The translations under genes were made by a program, and so were the position numbers. From Bacilli bacterium (lineage in GTDB: Bacteria; Bacillota_I; Bacilli_A; RF39; UBA660), in assembly GCA_017511375.1 (NCBI GenBank), contig JAFWKJ010000008.1:62001-126000 (forward strand): a stretch of DNA of 64,000 nt, read 5' to 3'. Positions 53,868 through 62,030 of the stretch are shown here, one piece after another. The notes under the pieces are model-generated. The model saw nothing but the letters and a program-made list of their open reading frames with translations, did no database searches and was not told where the DNA came from. Each line of letters opens with the position of its first letter. Position 1 is the stretch's first letter.

Positions 53868-54953
53868 ATGAGTAAAGTAGAAAAAAAGATACTTTTGTAT
53901 GAATTAGTACTTATGATACTATCTCTATTAATAGGTTTTTCCATATCCTTTTTAAATTCTTATAAGCTCACAATTTTAATAGGAATTAGTATATTCTTAT
54001 TTAAAATCTTATTTGGAATAGATAAAAAGAAACATAAGGATACTAAAGAAACGATTATTGCTTTAACGGTTTTTATCATTACTTTTTTCATTGTATATTA
54101 TCTATTTGGTTTTTTAGTTGGATTTAAAGTACAAGGAGCTAATGTAATTTTCTCTTTATTTCCTACTATTCTATATATCATAGGAAGAGAGTTTTTAAGA
54201 GCCAATATTCTTGCCAAAGTAAAAAAGAATAGAATGCTATTATTTCTCAGTGTTTTATTATTTATTATATTGGACTTATCTAATAGTTCTATGATGGTAA
54301 TAGATAATACGGATTATAAGCCAATTGTTCTATTTATGATATTATTATTCCCAATTATTTCTAATAACATTGTCTTATCTTATTTATCACAAAAAAGTGG
54401 ATATTTGCCAACAATGTTTTATTCAGGAATTATGAGTGGTTTTCGCTATGTGTTTCCTATCTTGCCAAATACAAATCTTTCCGCAACTACGATGATAGAT
54501 ACAATTGTTCCTATTTTATTATGGGTACGTATGAGTACACATTATGAGAAGAAAGAAAAAAAGCATAATACAACCAATGATAACTTAATCAATTTATCGA
54601 TTCTAACATTTCCTGTCATTTTAATGATGATTATTTTATATTTTACTTCTGGTTATTTTCGTTATGAATCAATTGTAATAGGGACATCTGATATGTCTCC
54701 TACAATCAACAAAGGAGACGTTGTCATTATAGATAAACAAATAGAGAATAAGATTATTGAGAATGACACAATTGCTTATAAAAATGGAAATGTGATGATG
54801 ATTGGAAAAGTGATGGAAATAAATAAAGATGACTATTACATCCAAGAAGAAGAAAGCATTCCAAAAGAATCAATCATTGGAAAAGTCATATTAAGAATAA
54901 AATATATAGGGTGGCCATCTTTATGGACCCTAGAAGGAGAAAATAATGAATAA
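53868..54953 (+). CDS. signal-peptidase-I-like polytopic membrane protein with degenerate active site
   Basis: About 361 residues: seven or eight membrane helices, then a short S26-like domain at about 270-355 (GTSDMSPTINKGDVVII, TIAYKNGNVMMIGKVMEI). Real type I signal peptidases read SMxPT with Ser and a downstream His/Lys; here the Ser position is Asp (DMSPT) and the usual THRV segment is IGKV, so catalytic residues are not in place. It may be a regulator, scaffold or altered enzyme. ATG 53868 follows GATGTGG. Overlaps next gene. Confidence 0.7.
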   Translation: MSKVEKKILLYELVLMILSLLIGFSISFLNSYKLTILIGISIFLFKILFGIDKKKHKDTKETIIALTVFIITFFIVYYLFGFLVGFKVQGANVIFSLFPTILYIIGREFLRANILAKVKKNRMLLFLSVLLFIILDLSNSSMMVIDNTDYKPIVLFMILLFPIISNNIVLSYLSQKSGYLPTMFYSGIMSGFRYVFPILPNTNLSATTMIDTIVPILLWVRMSTHYEKKEKKHNTTNDNLINLSILTFPVILMMIILYFTSGYFRYESIVIGTSDMSPTINKGDVVIIDKQIENKIIENDTIAYKNGNVMMIGKVMEINKDDYYIQEEESIPKESIIGKVILRIKYIGWPSLWTLEGENNE

Positions 54954-55173
54954 TGATTTTTATGATAATTGTAATTTAGTAGAAGATGACGATATAGAAA
55001 AAGCCAAACAAAATCAGTCAAAGGATCCTATCATAATGTCTCATCCTTTCATTAAAACAAGTTATGAAGAGGTAAGTGAAACCCAAAAAGTCATTAAAGA
55101 AGACTTGTTTCAAGAAGAAGCAATGATAGAGTCACAAAAAGAATATGAAAATAAAGAAGAAAAAAAAGATTAA
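54946..55173 (+). CDS. small acidic hypothetical protein
   Basis: 75 residues, no signal or membrane helix, very acidic with a charged C-terminal helix (EEAMIESQKEYENKEEKKD). No family recognised. ATG overlaps the upstream stop by 8 bp with AGGAG ahead, and a strong terminator follows; so it is a genuine coupled gene, possibly a partner of the signal-peptidase-like protein. Confidence 0.6.
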   Translation: MNNDFYDNCNLVEDDDIEKAKQNQSKDPIIMSHPFIKTSYEEVSETQKVIKEDLFQEEAMIESQKEYENKEEKKD

Positions 55174-55194
55174 CAAGTTTGTTAATCTTTTATT
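55165..55194. terminator. bidirectional terminator between convergent genes
   Basis: AAAGATTAACAA and TTGTTAATCTTT with A and T runs on the outside. Confidence 0.85.
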
Positions 55195-56219
55195 AAACTT
55201 CCTCCCCATTCAACAACAATAAATCCATCTCTTTGAGGTGTCGCAAGACTTTGTTCTCTTACTGAAATAGGTTTAGTAAGTGGTTTATAATCCATTTGAA
55301 TACGAATAATAGAATCAGGTTCTGGTTGAATAAGTAAAGGCATATAATTGTTTATTTCTTCTTTTGTTTCAAAATAAATATAATTATAAGGATTATTTTT
55401 TAAAGTAGGATACCAATAAATAATAAATTCATTTGCTTCTTTATCATTTAAACCAAGTACTTTTAATTGTTTCTCCAAAAAAGGAATGGTATCTTCTCCT
55501 TTAACAACAAAACCTGTATCTCTTACTTTTCCAATATGTTGATTTCCTTCCCAGAATAGACCATAGTATTCACGATCTTTCATTCGAAGAGTCCCATCAG
55601 GACTGGCAAGAACATTCCATCCCTCTTGATAAGGAGGATAACTAGCCTCCAACAAATCGGGATGACCTAATTTTACCTGAATATTCATCTCTTCTTTAGG
55701 ATATAAATAAATCATTGGTTTTTCAATCATATCTACAGGACAACGTACATCATTTCTTGATTCATAATAAAACGGAACATCATTTATTTGAATTCTCTTA
55801 GGAATTGGCAATACATAATAATCATACTCAGGTTCTCTCATACCCATGATATAACAACGATCACAAGTAATAGTGTATAAAATATTAATCGAAACTAGAT
55901 TCCCTTCAATCGTATAACTATCTGGTATAATATCTTCTTCTCCACAAGCACTTGTATCAATCTGCACTAGAATGTAATTATATTTATTAAAATTCAATTC
56001 ATCATATTCTTGATAAAAAGAAAGTCTATTAAATTCCTCTTTAGAATGTATTACTTTGTAATTATCTTTTGTAATAAGATTCTCATTTAAAGTTTCTAAC
56101 TTAATAAAAGAAAGATTTTTAGTATTTGTTTGATAAGAAATATAGACAACAGCAATACAACAAAGTAGAAGAAAGATAATAGGAATTATCATAAATTTAT
56201 TTTTTTCTTTTGTTTCCAT
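55182..56219 (-). CDS. membrane-anchored conserved hypothetical protein
   Basis: About 345 residues: N-terminal helix near 10-30, external domain with four Cys (SACGEEDI, TCDRCYIMG, VRCPVDM), and a C-terminal region KPMIYLYPKEEMNIQVKL / PDGTLRMKDREYYGLFWEG, found in uncharacterised bacterial surface proteins. Function unknown. ATG 56219 has GGGAGG upstream; the frame runs further to 56255 without a site. Confidence 0.7.
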   Translation of the reverse strand: METKEKNKFMIIPIIFLLLCCIAVVYISYQTNTKNLSFIKLETLNENLITKDNYKVIHSKEEFNRLSFYQEYDELNFNKYNYILVQIDTSACGEEDIIPDSYTIEGNLVSINILYTITCDRCYIMGMREPEYDYYVLPIPKRIQINDVPFYYESRNDVRCPVDMIEKPMIYLYPKEEMNIQVKLGHPDLLEASYPPYQEGWNVLASPDGTLRMKDREYYGLFWEGNQHIGKVRDTGFVVKGEDTIPFLEKQLKVLGLNDKEANEFIIYWYPTLKNNPYNYIYFETKEEINNYMPLLIQPEPDSIIRIQMDYKPLTKPISVREQSLATPQRDGFIVVEWGGSLIKD

Positions 56220-56337
56220 AAGAAACCTCCCTCGACTATCATAAACTATTATCATTATATCATAGAATTGAGATGAGTGTTTGCTTTTTTATTTTTGGAT
56301 ATAGTATAATGAATAAGATGGTTTTAGAGGTGATAAA

Positions 56338-58191
56338 ATGGCAAAATCAATTAAAGCCCCTTGGAGAAAATATTATGGAGAAGAGAAGGAACATCTAGAA
56401 TATCCTAATTTTTCGGCTTATAAATTAATCGAATATACGGCAAGTAAGCATCTAAATAATATTAGTTATAATTATTATGGAAATCAAAAAACGTATCATG
56501 ATTTTTTAAAACAAATTGATGAAGCTGCAAGAGCCATGAAAGCCTTAGGAGTTAAGCATAAAGATGTAGTATCTATTTGTATGCCAAATACACCAGAAGG
56601 GATAATAGCCTTTTATGCTGCCAATAAAATAGGAGCCATTGCTTCAATGATTCATCCCTTATCTGCAGAAAATGAAATTAAACACTATTTAACGATCTCT
56701 AAAACAGAATGGTTAATTGCGATTGATTTCACAATAGAGAAGATTGAAAAAATATTAAAAGAAACAAAAGTAAAGAAAGTAATTGTGGTAGGAGTAAGTG
56801 AATCAATGCCGCCTCTTATTAAATCCTTATACACCGCAACAAATATGTCTAAAACAATTAAGTTGAAGGCCTTAAACCCAATGAATTATTTAATGGGAGA
56901 AGAAAAAGAAAAGAAGAATAAAAAGATTAACTGGAAAGACTTTATTCGTCAAGGAAAAGAATATACAAAAGAAATCGATGATGATTTTAAAGGAAAAGAA
57001 ATCGCAGCTATTTTATACTCAGGAGGTACAACAGGTACTCCTAAGGGAGTAAAATTGACAAACTTAAATTTAAATGCGGCTGCTATGCAAAACTTTGAAC
57101 ATGTAGGTTGTCTAAGAGATAAAGATAAAGTTTTGGCCATCATGCCAATATTTCATGGTTTTGGTTTAGTCGTATGTATTCATTGTGTACAGTACTTTGG
57201 TGGAACAAGTATTCTTCTTCCTCAGTTCAATGCGAAATCATTTGACAAAATTGTAAGAAAGTATGAACCCAATGTCATAGTAGGAGTTCCCACCTTATTT
57301 GATGCCATGACGAAAAACAAAAGTTTTGATCATATGACAATGCCATATCTAACTTGTGTCATCTCAGGAGGAGACTCTTTATCCGTGGAATTAAAGAAAA
57401 AATTTGATGAATGGCTAGAAAATCATAAAGCACCTACTACGATTCGTGAAGGGTATGGTTTAACAGAATGTTGTGCTGCTAGTTGTTTTACACCTTTGAA
57501 TTGCTATAGACCAGGTAGTATTGGAATTCCTTATCCAGATACGTATTATAAAATAGTAGAAGAGGGTACCGAAAAAGAAGTCCCTTATGGACAAGAAGGG
57601 GAAATTGTTATAACAGGGCCAACCGTCATGGATGGTTACATAAGAAATAGAAAAGAAACGAGACAGACCCTAAAGAAACATAAAGATGGACGTGTATGGT
57701 TACATACTGGTGATGAAGGAATTATGGATAAAGATGGGTTTGTATATTTCAAGGGACGTTCAAAGAGAATGATTATTTCCTCTGGATACAATATTTATCC
57801 AAATAATATTGAAAACGTAATTGACTCTCATCCAGATGTTAGTATGTCATGTGTAATTGGAATTCCTCATCCATATAAAGTGATGGCAGCCAAAGCTTTT
57901 ATTGTATTAAAAGATCCAAAAAAAGAGACAGAAGAAACCTTGTTTTCTATTAAGAAATTAGTAGAACAAAATCTTGCTCGTTTCTCTTGGCCATATGAAT
58001 ATGAGTATCGTAAGGAATTACCAAAGACATTAGTAGGAAAGGTTGCCTATAACGTACTAATCCATGAAGAGGAAATGAAAAACAAAACTCGTAAATGGGA
58101 TAATACAGAAGAGATTCTAGAACAAGTGGAAAATGAAACATCTAATGATGAGTTAATTGACCAAATGAAAAAAAATGGGGAAGAGGAATAA
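56338..58191 (+). CDS. AMP-forming acyl-CoA/acid-thiol ligase
   Basis: 617 residues of ANL fold: A3 ILYSGGTTGTPKGVKLTN, A5 REGYGLTECCAAS, A7 WLHTGDEGIMDKDGFVYF, A8 GRSKRMIISSGYNIYPNN, A10 ELPKTLVGKVAYNVL. Activates a carboxylate as acyl-AMP then transfers to CoA or a carrier. Chain length not readable. GAGGTG ahead of ATG. No acyl-carrier or synthase gene next door, so likely general fatty-acid activation. Confidence 0.92.
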   Translation: MAKSIKAPWRKYYGEEKEHLEYPNFSAYKLIEYTASKHLNNISYNYYGNQKTYHDFLKQIDEAARAMKALGVKHKDVVSICMPNTPEGIIAFYAANKIGAIASMIHPLSAENEIKHYLTISKTEWLIAIDFTIEKIEKILKETKVKKVIVVGVSESMPPLIKSLYTATNMSKTIKLKALNPMNYLMGEEKEKKNKKINWKDFIRQGKEYTKEIDDDFKGKEIAAILYSGGTTGTPKGVKLTNLNLNAAAMQNFEHVGCLRDKDKVLAIMPIFHGFGLVVCIHCVQYFGGTSILLPQFNAKSFDKIVRKYEPNVIVGVPTLFDAMTKNKSFDHMTMPYLTCVISGGDSLSVELKKKFDEWLENHKAPTTIREGYGLTECCAASCFTPLNCYRPGSIGIPYPDTYYKIVEEGTEKEVPYGQEGEIVITGPTVMDGYIRNRKETRQTLKKHKDGRVWLHTGDEGIMDKDGFVYFKGRSKRMIISSGYNIYPNNIENVIDSHPDVSMSCVIGIPHPYKVMAAKAFIVLKDPKKETEETLFSIKKLVEQNLARFSWPYEYEYRKELPKTLVGKVAYNVLIHEEEMKNKTRKWDNTEEILEQVENETSNDELIDQMKKNGEEE

Positions 58192-58205
58192 CTTATTAAA
58201 CGTTT

Positions 58206-58252
58206 GAAAAAAGAGTATTTCAAAAGGCAATGAAAACTCTTTTTCTTTTAAA
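58206..58252 (+). terminator. intrinsic terminator after acyl-CoA ligase
   Basis: AAAAAGAGT...TTTCA and TGAAA...ACTCTTTTT with an unpaired A, then T-rich. Confidence 0.75.
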
Positions 58253-58290
58253 ATAACGGAGAATAGGATATACTAATAATAGGTGATAAA

Positions 58291-58989
58291 ATGAAAATAC
58301 TTGCCAGTGACTTTGATAACACAATATATTATTTAGATAACGAAGAAAAAAATGAAAAGAATTTTGAAGCAATTCGTAAATTTGTATCTTATGGGAATAT
58401 CTTTTGTATTATCACAGGAAGAAATTTCACGGATTTAAAACAATACCTAACGAAATATAATATTCCTTATAGTTATTTAGTTTGTGAAGATGGAGCTCAG
58501 ATCTTCAATAATATGGATTACTGCATCAATACCACGTATCTTTCAAGAGGAGAAATAGAGAGAATTGAGGAAATATTGAAAGAAGAAGGTTGTGATTATT
58601 ACTTAGATGATGGATATAATAAAACAGAGTTTTTAGATGATTGTGTAAAAGTTGTGGTAAGATGCACTGATCAAGAAGAAAAAGAAAGAATTGTAAGTTT
58701 GGTGAAAAGCAAAATAGATGTTCATATTTATGCTAGTAGAAGACATGTAAATATAATTCATAAATCAGTCAATAAAAAATATGCCTTAAAAACACTGATG
58801 AACTTAGAAGAATTAGATTATCATTTGCTCCATGTCATTGGAGATAACGATAATGATTATGAGATGTTGAAAGAATTTGATGGGGCGGTTATAAAAGAAC
58901 ATCATAAAGTATTAGATGAACTAGGAAAAAAAGAAGTAGACTCCCTAAGTGATTATATAGAAATACTAATGAATCCGAAAAAGAATTAA
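58291..58989 (+). CDS. HAD-IIB (Cof-like) phosphatase
   Basis: 232 residues: DxDxT in LASDFDNTIYYLD, ITGRNF, conserved Lys in SVNKKYALKTLM, and motif IV VIGDNDNDYEML. Cof-type enzymes dephosphorylate sugar phosphates, FMN or polyprenyl-like substrates; specific one unknown. Strong TAGGTG site. Confidence 0.9.
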   Translation: MKILASDFDNTIYYLDNEEKNEKNFEAIRKFVSYGNIFCIITGRNFTDLKQYLTKYNIPYSYLVCEDGAQIFNNMDYCINTTYLSRGEIERIEEILKEEGCDYYLDDGYNKTEFLDDCVKVVVRCTDQEEKERIVSLVKSKIDVHIYASRRHVNIIHKSVNKKYALKTLMNLEELDYHLLHVIGDNDNDYEMLKEFDGAVIKEHHKVLDELGKKEVDSLSDYIEILMNPKKN

Positions 58990-59011
58990 GCAAAATTAAT
59001 TCTTTTTTTTC
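58981..59011 (+). terminator. intrinsic terminator after HAD gene
   Basis: AAGAATTAA (58981-58989), 6-nt loop, TTAATTCTT (58996-59004), T run; overlaps the stop codon. Confidence 0.8.
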
Positions 59012-59033
59012 ATATAATGGCTTAGGTGATAAA

Positions 59034-59627
59034 TTGGATAATTACGTCTTATTCTTGATAAATCAATATGGTTATTTTGGCATGTTTATGGGAATGGTAT
59101 TAGAAGCAGTAATCATTATTATTCCAAGTGAACTCATTTTAGCAACAGGAGGAATCCTGGCAAGTAAAAAAGTTTTTACCTTTACTAATGCGTTTTTAGT
59201 AGGATTATTAGGAAGTGTTTTTTGTGCAATTGCTATATATCTAATGGGGTATATAGGAGGAGAAGTGTTTATAAAAAAATATGGAAAGTATTTTTTTATG
59301 AAAGAAGAAGATATTAAAAAAAGCGATAGTTGGTTGCAAAAGTATGGTATGAAAGCAGCTTTGATTGGAAGAAACTTCCCCATTGTAAGAACATTAATAT
59401 CACTTCCTATTGGTATAATGCGCCTACCTTTTCTAAAATTTGTTATTTATACAACAATTGGGTCTATTCCGTGGACTTTATTGTTTGTTTGGCTCGGATT
59501 TCAGCTAGGAGAGAACTGGATTGTAGTAAAAACATACCTAGAAATTTTAGAAATACCCATCAAATTTGCTATATTTCTCCTTATTTTGATCTATTTTGTA
59601 AAGAGATTGACAGTAAAAAACAAATAA
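59034..59627 (+). CDS. DedA-family (SNARE-associated/VTT) membrane protein
   Basis: 197 residues with helices and the DedA blocks LEAVIIIIPSELILATGG, GRNFPIVRTLISLPIGIMRL and GSIPWTLLFVWLG. DedA proteins include undecaprenyl-phosphate and phospholipid flippases. The start is TTG 59034 with TAGGTG about 9 nt upstream; no ATG nearby in frame before the core. Confidence 0.9.
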   Translation: MDNYVLFLINQYGYFGMFMGMVLEAVIIIIPSELILATGGILASKKVFTFTNAFLVGLLGSVFCAIAIYLMGYIGGEVFIKKYGKYFFMKEEDIKKSDSWLQKYGMKAALIGRNFPIVRTLISLPIGIMRLPFLKFVIYTTIGSIPWTLLFVWLGFQLGENWIVVKTYLEILEIPIKFAIFLLILIYFVKRLTVKNK

Positions 59628-59642
59628 AGTAAAAGTAAACAT

Positions 59643-59672
59643 TTGACTTCAGCGGATAATAATTAGTATAAT
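59643..59672 (+). promoter_or_regulatory. promoter of first ESX-like pair
   Basis: TTGACT (59643-59648), 18-bp spacer, TATAAT (59667-59672). Confidence 0.75.
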
Positions 59673-59708
59673 AACAATAGATATAAAATAGTGAAAGGAT
59701 GATAGGAT

Positions 59709-60011
59709 ATGGCAGGTCAAAAATTATTGTCAAATGCTGAAATTGACAACATCGCAAAAGAAATTGATCGTTTTAGTGTATCAGTAGATCAAGCAGTAAA
59801 ACGTTCATCTGGTATGATTGATGGAACATTAAGTTCTCAATTAATGAAATCATACGAAATTTCAAGCCAAAAGAGTGGACAAAATGTTGCGGGATTACGT
59901 AATATTGTGCAATATCTAAACGAATATAACAAAATTGTAAACGGAATGGTTGCTGAAACGAGAAATCATTTATTGAAACAGAAGAATTCTGTTGAAGGAA
60001 ATATTCGATAG
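59709..60011 (+). CDS. ESX/WXG100-like small helical protein (copy A1)
   Basis: 100 residues, all helix, no signal, size of ESAT-6 relatives. GQKLLSNAEIDNIAKEI...YLNEYNKIVNGM...SVEGNIR is mirrored in the gene at 61.19 kb. A Trp-x-Gly turn is missing, so it may be the WxG-less partner of a heterodimer with the next gene. Separated by 21 bp from the partner gene. Confidence 0.75.
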   Translation: MAGQKLLSNAEIDNIAKEIDRFSVSVDQAVKRSSGMIDGTLSSQLMKSYEISSQKSGQNVAGLRNIVQYLNEYNKIVNGMVAETRNHLLKQKNSVEGNIR

Positions 60012-60032
60012 GTAGGAAAGGAGGAGAGAGAC

Positions 60033-61022
60033 ATGAGTGATTCAAGTGCATATTCATTACAAATGGATATAACCGACTTAAAACAACTACAAGAACAAAT
60101 AAAATCAAATGGTACTGAGTTTGACACAGCTGTAAAACTTTGTAGACAAATTGCTACGGAATTAGAGGGATCTAATCCAAAGTTAGCGCAAGGATGGTCA
60201 AGTGTTGGAGACAAGTTACAATTCTTCTCTGATAGTATTGCGGATCGTGTAGGAGACCTTTACCAATTTATTAATGAACAAATGGAAGGTATCAAGGATG
60301 CTGAATTGAAACAGAATGAAACAGTTGATTCTTACATTTCACAAGGAGATCAATTGATTTCAGAGTTACAAGGAGTTCTTGATCAAGTGGCATCATCAGG
60401 AGGAGCAAGTAGTTTAGCTTCTGATGTGTCAGCAGGTTCTTCTTATTCTGGAGGAGGAAGTGCTTCTCTAGGGAGTTTAGCAACTGCCTTTGGTGGATTG
60501 GCTACATCTCTAGCAAGTTTAGCAGCTACTTCATTATCTGGATTAACTTCTGCATTAGGAGGTTTATCTTCAACAGATGGTTTAGGATCATTTACATCAG
60601 CATTAGCAGATGGAGTAACATCATTAACAGGAGGAGTTACTTCTATGTTAGCTGAAGGTGTTACCCAATTGACAGGACAAGTTTCTTCACAAGTAGCTGA
60701 CGGTGTTACAAAAGCTACAGGAGGAATTACTTCTGCTGTAGCAGGAAGAATTGGTGAAAAGTATCCTGAAGCAGCAGGCTTTGCCAATGCTTTTGCGGAA
60801 GAATTTACAAATACTACAGGAGATGTATCTGTTGCATTAGCAGATGGAATAACTTATACAACTGGAGGTGTTTCATCAGCACTAGCAGATGGAATTACTT
60901 ACACAACAGGTGGTGTTACAACTGCCTTAGCTAATAGAATACCAACTTCTGCAAGTAGACTTGCTCAAGAAGCAGGTAGTATGTTAGCAGCAAGAAATGC
61001 TAGTAGAACTACAACAGCATAA
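60033..61022 (+). CDS. ESX-like protein with Ala/Gly/Thr repeat C-terminus (copy B1)
   Basis: 329 residues. The N-terminal 120 are helical (LEGSNPKLAQGWSSVGDKLQ, with Trp at the hairpin), matching the gene at 61.55 kb. The rest has no Cys and is Ser/Gly/Ala rich: 15-residue units such as ALADGITYTTGGVSS occur in two blocks, ending AVAGRI and ALANRI. No Sec signal. Probably exported by a type VII system elsewhere; the C-terminal may insert in membranes or assemble. AAAGGAGGAGAG site. Confidence 0.75.
   Translation: MSDSSAYSLQMDITDLKQLQEQIKSNGTEFDTAVKLCRQIATELEGSNPKLAQGWSSVGDKLQFFSDSIADRVGDLYQFINEQMEGIKDAELKQNETVDSYISQGDQLISELQGVLDQVASSGGASSLASDVSAGSSYSGGGSASLGSLATAFGGLATSLASLAATSLSGLTSALGGLSSTDGLGSFTSALADGVTSLTGGVTSMLAEGVTQLTGQVSSQVADGVTKATGGITSAVAGRIGEKYPEAAGFANAFAEEFTNTTGDVSVALADGITYTTGGVSSALADGITYTTGGVTTALANRIPTSASRLAQEAGSMLAARNASRTTTA
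60600..60941 (+). repeat. 45-bp (15-codon) degenerate repeats in copy B1
   Basis: Units: ALADGVTSLTGGVTS, MLAEGVTQLTGQVSS, QVADGVTKATGGITS, then after a 33-residue gap ALADGITYTTGGVSS, ALADGITYTTGGVTT. Confidence 0.85.
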
Positions 61023-61040
61023 GGAAAAATAGATATTTAA

Positions 61041-61072
61041 AAATACTAGGGTTGCCTAGTATTTTTTTTAAG
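61041..61072 (+). terminator. intrinsic terminator after first ESX-like pair
   Basis: AAAATACTAGG (61041-61051), GTTG loop, CCTAGTATTTT (61056-61066), T run; nearly same as that after the second pair. Confidence 0.9.
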
Positions 61073-61122
61073 AAACACTTTACAAATAATCATTGATTTT
61101 ATGTAAAGTCAAGGTTTATGAA

Positions 61123-61151
61123 TTGACCATATTTTTAGAACATTTTATAAT
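61123..61151 (+). promoter_or_regulatory. promoter of second ESX-like pair
   Basis: TTGACC (61123-61128), 17-bp spacer, TATAAT (61146-61151). Confidence 0.8.
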
Positions 61152-61188
61152 ATTATTATAGAGATACAATAGGAAAGGAGAGTGTCCA

Positions 61189-61524
61189 ATGCAAGTTAAA
61201 GGAACAGATGTAGGTGGAGGAGCAAGTGGTCAAAAATTATTGTCATATGAAGAATTGCAAACAATTAGCCAACAATTAGGAATTTTTAACTCCTCTATTG
61301 GAGATGCAGCACACTATACAGGAGAAGCTATTAATCAAATAGTAAGTATGCCATTAATGATTAGTTACATGAACGCAAGTGCATATAATAAAGACATTAT
61401 AATACAACTACAAGAAATATCACGCGTATTGAAAGAATATGCAAAGAGTGTAGATAACATGGCAAAAGCAACAGAAAAACTTATAAGTACACATAGAAGT
61501 ATTTTAGAAGGACAAATAAGATAA
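61189..61524 (+). CDS. ESX/WXG100-like small helical protein (copy A2)
   Basis: 111 residues, paralogue of the 59.7 kb gene (GQKLLSYEELQTISQQL, LKEYAKSVDNMAKATEKL, ILEGQIR), with about ten extra N-terminal residues. Helical, no signal. Presumed dimer partner of the protein that follows. Confidence 0.75.
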   Translation: MQVKGTDVGGGASGQKLLSYEELQTISQQLGIFNSSIGDAAHYTGEAINQIVSMPLMISYMNASAYNKDIIIQLQEISRVLKEYAKSVDNMAKATEKLISTHRSILEGQIR

Positions 61525-61548
61525 TAATAGAAAGGATGGATGAATCAT

Positions 61549-61944
61549 ATGCAATCAGCTGCTGGAACATTACAAGTTGATATTGATGCTTTAAGAAAGC
61601 TTCAAGATACATTAAAAGCTGCCGATTCTGGATTAAATACGGCAATTAGTACATCAAAAGATATTGCTGGAGAGATAGAAGGTGCTAACGCACAGTTAGC
61701 TGCAGGATGGAATGATATTAGTAAAAAACTAAAATTCTTTTCTGAGCAACTTGCTTCCAGAATTGGAGAAATATATAAAACATTAGATGAACAACTAGGA
61801 GCAATTAAAAATGTTGAACAACAACAGGACGAAGAAATTAAATCTTATATTGATCAAGGAGACAATATTGTTTCTGATCTAGAGAATTTCTTGAGTTCTC
61901 GTTCAGCAATTCCTTCAAATGGCTCAAATAATGTTAACCAATAA
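61549..61944 (+). CDS. ESX-like helical protein (copy B2)
   Basis: About 131 residues aligning with the N-terminal part of the 60.0 kb protein (LQVDIDALRKLQDTLKAADS, NAQLAAGWNDISKKLKFFSE) but lacking its repeat region, ending in a short Ser/Asn tail. Trp at the hairpin is kept. ATG 61549 is preferred over 61540, which is too close to the AAAGGA site and would exceed the paralogue start. Confidence 0.75.
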   Translation: MQSAAGTLQVDIDALRKLQDTLKAADSGLNTAISTSKDIAGEIEGANAQLAAGWNDISKKLKFFSEQLASRIGEIYKTLDEQLGAIKNVEQQQDEEIKSYIDQGDNIVSDLENFLSSRSAIPSNGSNNVNQ

Positions 61945-61953
61945 GAAATAATA

Positions 61954-61987
61954 AAAAATACTAGGAAGGACTAGTATTTTTTTTATT
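61954..61987 (+). terminator. intrinsic terminator after second ESX-like pair
   Basis: AAAAATACTAG (61954-61964), 6-nt loop, CTAGTATTTTT (61971-61981), T run. Confidence 0.9.
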
Positions 61988-62030
61988 TATATGATACAAT
62001 TGGGAACGTTGTAAAAAGAGGTGGATGACT

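Noticed and set aside
60443-60787. Minus-strand Pro/Ala/Val open frame opposite B1
   Set aside because: Antisense shadow of the repeat region.
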